From: Pyxicephalus adspersus
Lineage: Eukaryota; Chordata; Amphibia; Anura; Pyxicephalidae
Assembly (NCBI RefSeq): GCF_032062135.1
Contig: NC_092860.1
Location: 123,411,259-123,475,258 of the forward strand
Reading direction: 5' to 3'
Length of the DNA stretch: 64,000 nucleotides
This document shows positions 59,255-64,000 of this stretch, in pieces. The notes below the pieces were generated by a model. That model was not told the DNA's origin and did no database searches. It worked only from the letters and a program-made list of their open reading frames with translations. Positions within the stretch are counted from its first letter, which is position 1. Each line of letters begins with the position of its first letter. Made by a program: the position numbers and the translations under genes.

Positions 59255-60965
59255 AGAAGGAGCTATGTTGGATTTTGTGGGATTAAGGCGCCAGTGCCAG
59301 TTGTTTATGGCAGTTGTTATCACGACAAGTAATTATTTTAAGCTTTTTACCAAAACACCATACAGTAGTGTGTAATTTTGAGAGTTGTAATATTATATAT
59401 ATTTGTCTTTATACTAAGAACAAACTAAAAAAACTGAAATGAGGTATAGAAAAATATGGTCTGAAGGAAGAATACCAACTTGTATTGCTAATTTCTATAT
59501 GTAATGATTAACCACTTTACATGGGCATTATGCAATATCACAATAAAACAAAAATCATGGTTAAAATACAGGAGCTGCCACTGCTGACCTATGAAGGTTC
59601 TGGCTCTGGGGTTCTCCTACTGAGAGCCATGGCACATGACTACTTTTAAAAGCTGATGACAAATGATCCTGATTGCTACAAGACCTCCTGCTTGTTTCCA
59701 TTAAATCATTTATTTGTAATTAAGCTTCTGGCCCAATGATAGATCAGTACCATAGTGCTAAACATAAGGCTTCCTTCCCTGCCATGGTTGTGCTACTGGC
59801 TATGTGTCACCAGGTCAGTGACACTGTCCTGAAGCAAACATGAGCTTATCATGGGTCATAATACCTGAAATGTATATTTTTTCCAGTCCATGTCTTATCA
59901 AGAACAAAAAAGTAAGACAAAAAATGACAGCCCTGTAGATTCATCAACAAGTTAGCAATGCAGCTGTGTGCCATTTTTTAATGGGCAGGCTCTCTTTAAG
60001 TTGTATACCAGCCTGGGGCGTACCATTAGAAAAAAAAATCTCTAATTCCTAAAATTCATTTTACTTGGCCTAATCCCATATTTCACATTTGTTACCAGAC
60101 ACATATGCCAAAATAATAAAACAAGCAACAGACTGCTACTTTCCCTAAAATGTCACCCATTAGGCTACAGCCCAGCCTTTCTACAATTTCGGAACACGGA
60201 TGGGTGGTCTGAGTTGTTTATTATGTTGCTTTTTATCTCAAGCCATTAACCATTTGAGCAAGGTATAAAAATAATAAAGTCTGTGGTTACTGTCAGGAAT
60301 TCAATGTATTGCTCTATAATTTGATTTTAGAGGCTTTGACCACTGACAACAATTTTCTTGAATGAAAATGCTTGTAGATCTAAAGATTTATAATGTTTTA
60401 ATGGTAACAGTTGTTTAGGGTGAAATAGATTAAAATCTCCATGTTGGGACAGATGACAGAACAAAGTGTAGGGGTTTTATCCATCAAATCTGTGCAAAAA
60501 CTTACACAAGAAAAAGTTTTGTATTTAAATTTATTTTAAAGTCCAATGAAAATGATAAAAAAATGCAAATCTCATGTGACAGTAAAGGAAGTGGATCACT
60601 TGATTAATAAAGCCAAAAGCATAATGCCGAATCTGCTAACAATATTACCTCTCCGTTATGTTCTCTTTTTTCAAAAATTCAACGTTGATAGTAGTTGAGG
60701 TAGTTGAGGTAGTGTACAGGGTCAACATCTACATTCTGTATTTAAATTCCCGCTTATAGATGTCAAAGTCATGTAAATCCTGGTGCCTGTACAGTTTGTG
60801 ACTGTGCTAAAATATCTTTTACAGATCAACCCTTTCAGCAACTTTTTGTCTTCTGTGATTTGCTACCAGGTCACAATATTGCAGTCAGATGGCTGGGGAA
60901 TAGAAAGGAGACCGACACAACACTTCCTCTTGTCTGCAGCAGACTGATGAAGTATTAGTCTAGGT
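59255..60965. other. Intergenic sequence, no feature recognised
   Basis: If 59141-59254 is a last exon, the first part would be its 3' UTR. An AATAAA occurs near 60271, too far to be persuasive. A small TAGTTGAGG triple repeat lies at about 60692-60713. Confidence 0.35.
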
Positions 60966-61288
60966 CAGGGGTCGGCAAAGTTTTATGGCCACTAGGCCAT
61001 TTATAGGGTGGGTGGGAGCACACTAGGCCATTTATAGGGTGGGTGGGAGCACACTAGGCCAGACCCGCCCTAATGGCTCCCCCCATCACCAGGGAATCCC
61101 CGCTGAAATGAAATCCCTCTCCTCCGTATGCATTGCGGAGGAGAGGGATTTATCTTCAGGGAGCGTTCCCTATTTTAGGGGAGCAACTGCAAGGGGGCGG
61201 CACCGGAGCTCCAGCCGCTCCGGAGCTCCTTCTTCAATGTTGGAGCATTAGGCCGGATCAGCCAGGGGCCGTTAGGCCAGAAGCGAGT
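60966..61288 (+). mobile_element. hAT-like element, 3'-truncated
   Basis: The left terminus CAGGGGTCGGCAAAG is a hAT-type end. The GC-rich interior has repeated AGGCC words (GGCCATTTATAGGGTGGGTG twice in tandem at about 60991-61055, TTAGGCCGGATCAGCC, GTTAGGCCAG) and an inverted pair around 61104-61152 (AAATCCCTCTCCTCCG and its complement). The right inverted end is not present. The 70-codon open frame here is part of the repeat. Confidence 0.65.
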
Positions 61289-61812
61289 TAGGGTTCATTC
61301 ACATTAATGTGTTGTGTTAACACATAACACCTGTGTTAGAGAGCTCGGTTGCCATTTATTTTTAATTTCACACCAGGCACATTTTAGGAACATACTGCTA
61401 TATACTATGCAACAAAGCAAAGTCGTTTGTTGCTGTGCAATGTGCTTTAAAAATGCAGTGCATTTCTGAAGTATACACAAGCCCTTGCTAAGTTCTACAG
61501 GTAGATACGGTCCAGTGAACTGCAGTGATATCATGACTTACAATCATAATTTTTTGTCTGCTTGCAATACACTCCCACAGGTTGGCAATTTTTGTAATTT
61601 TAGGGCTGGTTCACTGTCTGTTTTTCACAAATCCCTTTACTGTTTAAAGCTTAGAATATTTACAGATGAATCCCCGATGATTATTCTGTTTTTCCATCTC
61701 TGTCTGAAATAAATAAAATGTGCCCAACTATATGGAAAGGGTGGACATTTTTCCCAAGATATGGGGGTTTTTATGTGTCCCATGACAGAACCTTGGTAGG
61801 TATGGACTGATC
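61289..61812. other. Intergenic sequence, no feature recognised
   Basis: No repeat ends or exon signals found. Confidence 0.4.
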
Positions 61813-61820
61813 ACTTAGAT

Positions 61821-62054
61821 CAGTGGTCCCAACCTTTTGGAATTCACGGACCAGTAATCCCACGGACTGCGGACCGCACATGCCGAGGGGAGCCGTGTGT
61901 CACTCATAGGGGAAGAAACTCACCTCCAGAGTGACGTCATGATGCCAGAACCCGCCTCAAGCCTACAATCAGTTTGGGAGACATGGTCTGTGGCTCTGGC
62001 CGATTCGCCCTCCCCAGCAGGGTCCCTTTCCTGACCGGGGGTTGGGGACCCCTT
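61821..62054 (+). mobile_element. Non-autonomous hAT element, 234 bp
   Basis: Left end CAGTGGTCCCAACC and right end GGTTGGGGACCCCTT are inverted repeats of hAT type. The flanking octamers ACTTAGAT (61813-61820) and ACATAGAT (62055-62062) agree at seven of eight positions, i.e. a slightly decayed 8-base target duplication. The GC-rich interior has no transposase. Confidence 0.85.
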
Positions 62055-62062
62055 ACATAGAT

Positions 62063-62904
62063 GATTACAGCTCTTTGCCGTCATGGCAAATCAAACTCTA
62101 CCAGCGCATGTTTACTGATTTCCTATGCATTGCTAGTTCTGTACATGAATTTTATAAATTCATGCCTTTGAAAATATGACCATGACTGAAAGTTTATAAG
62201 TATGTAGAATCAGATTGCTATTATCCTTGGCCCTTCAGCTTTGTGGAAAGAAAATTAATATAGCACTAGAGCTATAAAGAGAACATAGTCTGAGCTTTTG
62301 TGTGAACTGAAAGGCCGGTGTGAGTTGTGGTGGGAGGCATTCTCTCCGCTCTGCACTGACTTGTACAGATTTGTCTGGATCCACACAAAAGATAATCTTC
62401 AAATAGATTTATAAATAGCAGTTACTGGGTAGTGTTAGAAAAATAAAAGATTTTACAGGGAACATATAACATTTGTGTCAGAAGTTCCAACAGGAACAGC
62501 TACTGTTTCTCTTTTGGGCCTCTTAATACAGAAACTAAAAGGACTGGAACTTTCCGAGATTTTACACATTTTCCTGACTGTTCATAGCTACATTTCTTAC
62601 TGGAAACATTCTTTTGTCCAAAAATCAAAATCAGTGCTGGAAAACCTTAGGCACACCAGCTTGTGAGAAACTGTAATGAAAGCTGTGGTGTATTGATGTA
62701 GTAGAGGATCCTGATATGAAGTATGTGTCTGCACCCCCACATGTGCTGAATAATGGCTACTTCTTAGCTCTTTGCAGGCCTTGGCTTTCTCCGCAATGCA
62801 TCAATAAGCCTTAGAAGAGTGGTCAACACCAATCCATGTCCTTTCCACTCCTTATTTCACCTATCTGACTTCCAACCAGTATTTTGCTCCAGTAATGGAC
62901 AATG

Positions 62905-62906
<2 letters not shown>
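62063..62906. other. Intergenic sequence, no gene recognised
   Basis: 62210-62440 is non-repetitive with balanced composition, but shows no distinct signal. The 63-codon open frame at 62475 has no known domain. Confidence 0.35.

Positions 62907-62938
<32 letters not shown>
62907..62938. repeat. (AT)n microsatellite
   Basis: About 16 AT units immediately before the dispersed element at 62941. Confidence 0.95.
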
Positions 62939-62940
<2 letters not shown>

Positions 62941-63372
62941 CTGGTAGTCCCCGGGTTACATATGAGATAGGGACTGTAGGTTTGTTTTTAAGTTGAGTTT
63001 GTATGTAAGTTGGAACAGGTACAATATTTTATTGAATGCAATTAGGACAGATGGTAGGCAGCGTGGTGTCAGGTACGGTATAAAATCCTCACTGTGAGTT
63101 AATCACAAACAAAGCAAAAAAAAAACTTTACAGAGCCTAGACCTTTATTATCTTCTGGAGCAAGCTTTGCTTTGATATTACAAGAGCTTGCAGAAGAGCT
63201 CAGTCTTAGCTGTGTTTAGCAAAAGATTTCTTCTGCAAGTCATGTAAGCCGCCCCTCTCCCCTCCAAGCCTCGGTCTTGCACACTAGCCAGCAGGGAAAC
63301 CCCATTTGTATCTAAGAGGCGTTTGTCGTATGTGAGATGTCCTTAACTCAGAAACAACTTGTATACATATAA
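62941..63372 (+). mobile_element. Dispersed non-autonomous element (GGTAGTCCCCGGGTTAC end)
   Basis: The left end is CTGGTAGTCCCCGGGTTACA followed by GTAGGTTTGTTTTTAAGTTG. Near the right, TCGTATGTGAGATGTCCTTA is a decayed mirror of the start. The inside has no coding content. A fragment of the same family is at 4677. Confidence 0.6.
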
Positions 63373-63906
63373 TATACGAATTTTATCCAGACTTTGTAAC
63401 TGTGATTTAATAAAGAACTTCTGGGGGGGGGGATGTTGGATGAACTAATAGATACAGATGGATTAAGGTTAAAGCCTAGGACCAGCTAATACGTCTTAAG
63501 CACTTACAGCAACAATTTTATTAAATTAATAAAAGCTTATCACTGTAAACTGCTGTGTTACTGCAACTGACAGACTGTATGCGTTATTTTTTGTTTTGCT
63601 TTTCATTCTACTTTAATAATGAGCAGATGTTGTAAGGGCTTTTTGTATGTTTTAAATTCTGCATAATTTCAGACATTATCAAAGGCATTGACCTATTAAA
63701 TTACAGAGAGATCCAATCTGCAAAATTTTATTTATCCATGTGTAGATACCACATTTGCTTTTATAACTTTTGAAAACTTGCCTTGTATTATAACCTCAGT
63801 TTTAATGCCTTAAAGCTGAACTTTAGACCTGCACAATTGTACAGACTACTTCCTGTAGTAAAAGTGCTTATTCAGATTTCACTGCACAAAGTCAGCCTCT
63901 TACAAT
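63373..63906. other. Intergenic sequence, no feature recognised
   Basis: Includes a G-run at about 63423. Nothing else assigned. Confidence 0.4.
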
Positions 63907-64000
63907 GGGCCTGATTTTTTAAAGCTCCCCAACACTGGAGAAAATACATTTTCATCAGTGAACATGGGTGATTTAGCAAACCTGGAATAGACTTCTTAAA
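63907..64000. mobile_element. Palindromic MITE, copy 6, cut by window end
   Basis: Starts GGGCCTGATTTTTTAAAGC and carries GGAGAAAATACATTTTCATC and GATTTAGCAAACCTGGAATA. This is the left arm only; the rest lies outside the window. Confidence 0.85.

Noticed and set aside
1..64000. CRISPR arrays, operons, prophage or bacterial mobile elements
   Set aside because: No evenly spaced identical repeats with unique spacers and no bacterial-type genes; the repeat content is vertebrate.

Overview
The window looks like intergenic or deep-intronic DNA from a vertebrate, most likely a frog. I infer a ranoid anuran from the repeat repertoire; the sequence does not prove it. It is AT-rich and has no operons, no bacterial-type genes and no open reading frame I can assign to a known host protein. 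The longest open frames fall on microsatellites, low-complexity tracts or transposons. Two short stretches have exon-like structure (56652-56786 and 59141-59254), but I do not recognise either product and treat both as leads.

Most recognisable content is DNA-transposon debris. There are four Tc1-like elements from three or more families: 12979-13600, 26710-27611, 32411-32956, and 41677-43107 with a further insert at about 42485-42905. There are several hAT-type elements, two with visible 8-bp target duplications (18332-19407 and 61821-62054). One Harbinger-like MITE with a TTA duplication sits inside the first hAT. Three elements have CCGTATTTTTCGG-type or similar ends and TA flanks (2608-3155, 44582-44798, 47458-47840). 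Several are TTAA-bounded T2/Kolobok-like MITEs. A palindromic MITE beginning with a GCCTGATTTATTAAAG-type end occurs at least six times. There are also tRNA-headed SINEs and detached SINE/LINE-type tails. No retroviral gene or LTR pair was recognised.

Tandem repeats include a roughly 0.85-kb array of 29/30-bp units broken by a 441-base assembly gap (57691-58543), a degenerate array at 24020-24425, and several TA, GT and ATT microsatellites.

Between the repeats lie non-repetitive stretches with balanced composition and homeodomain-like TAAT and TGATTGAT words. The best examples are 9218-9760, 15470-15770, 34850-35270 and 38560-39260. They resemble the conserved noncoding elements found around developmental genes. 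That is pattern recognition only and needs a cross-species alignment. Overall the layout is a gene-poor region with possible distal regulatory elements in a field of nested, mostly dead DNA transposons. I found no new multi-gene system. The most notable observations are the apparently recent CCGTATTTTTCGG pair, the nested transposon structures, and the candidate conserved elements.
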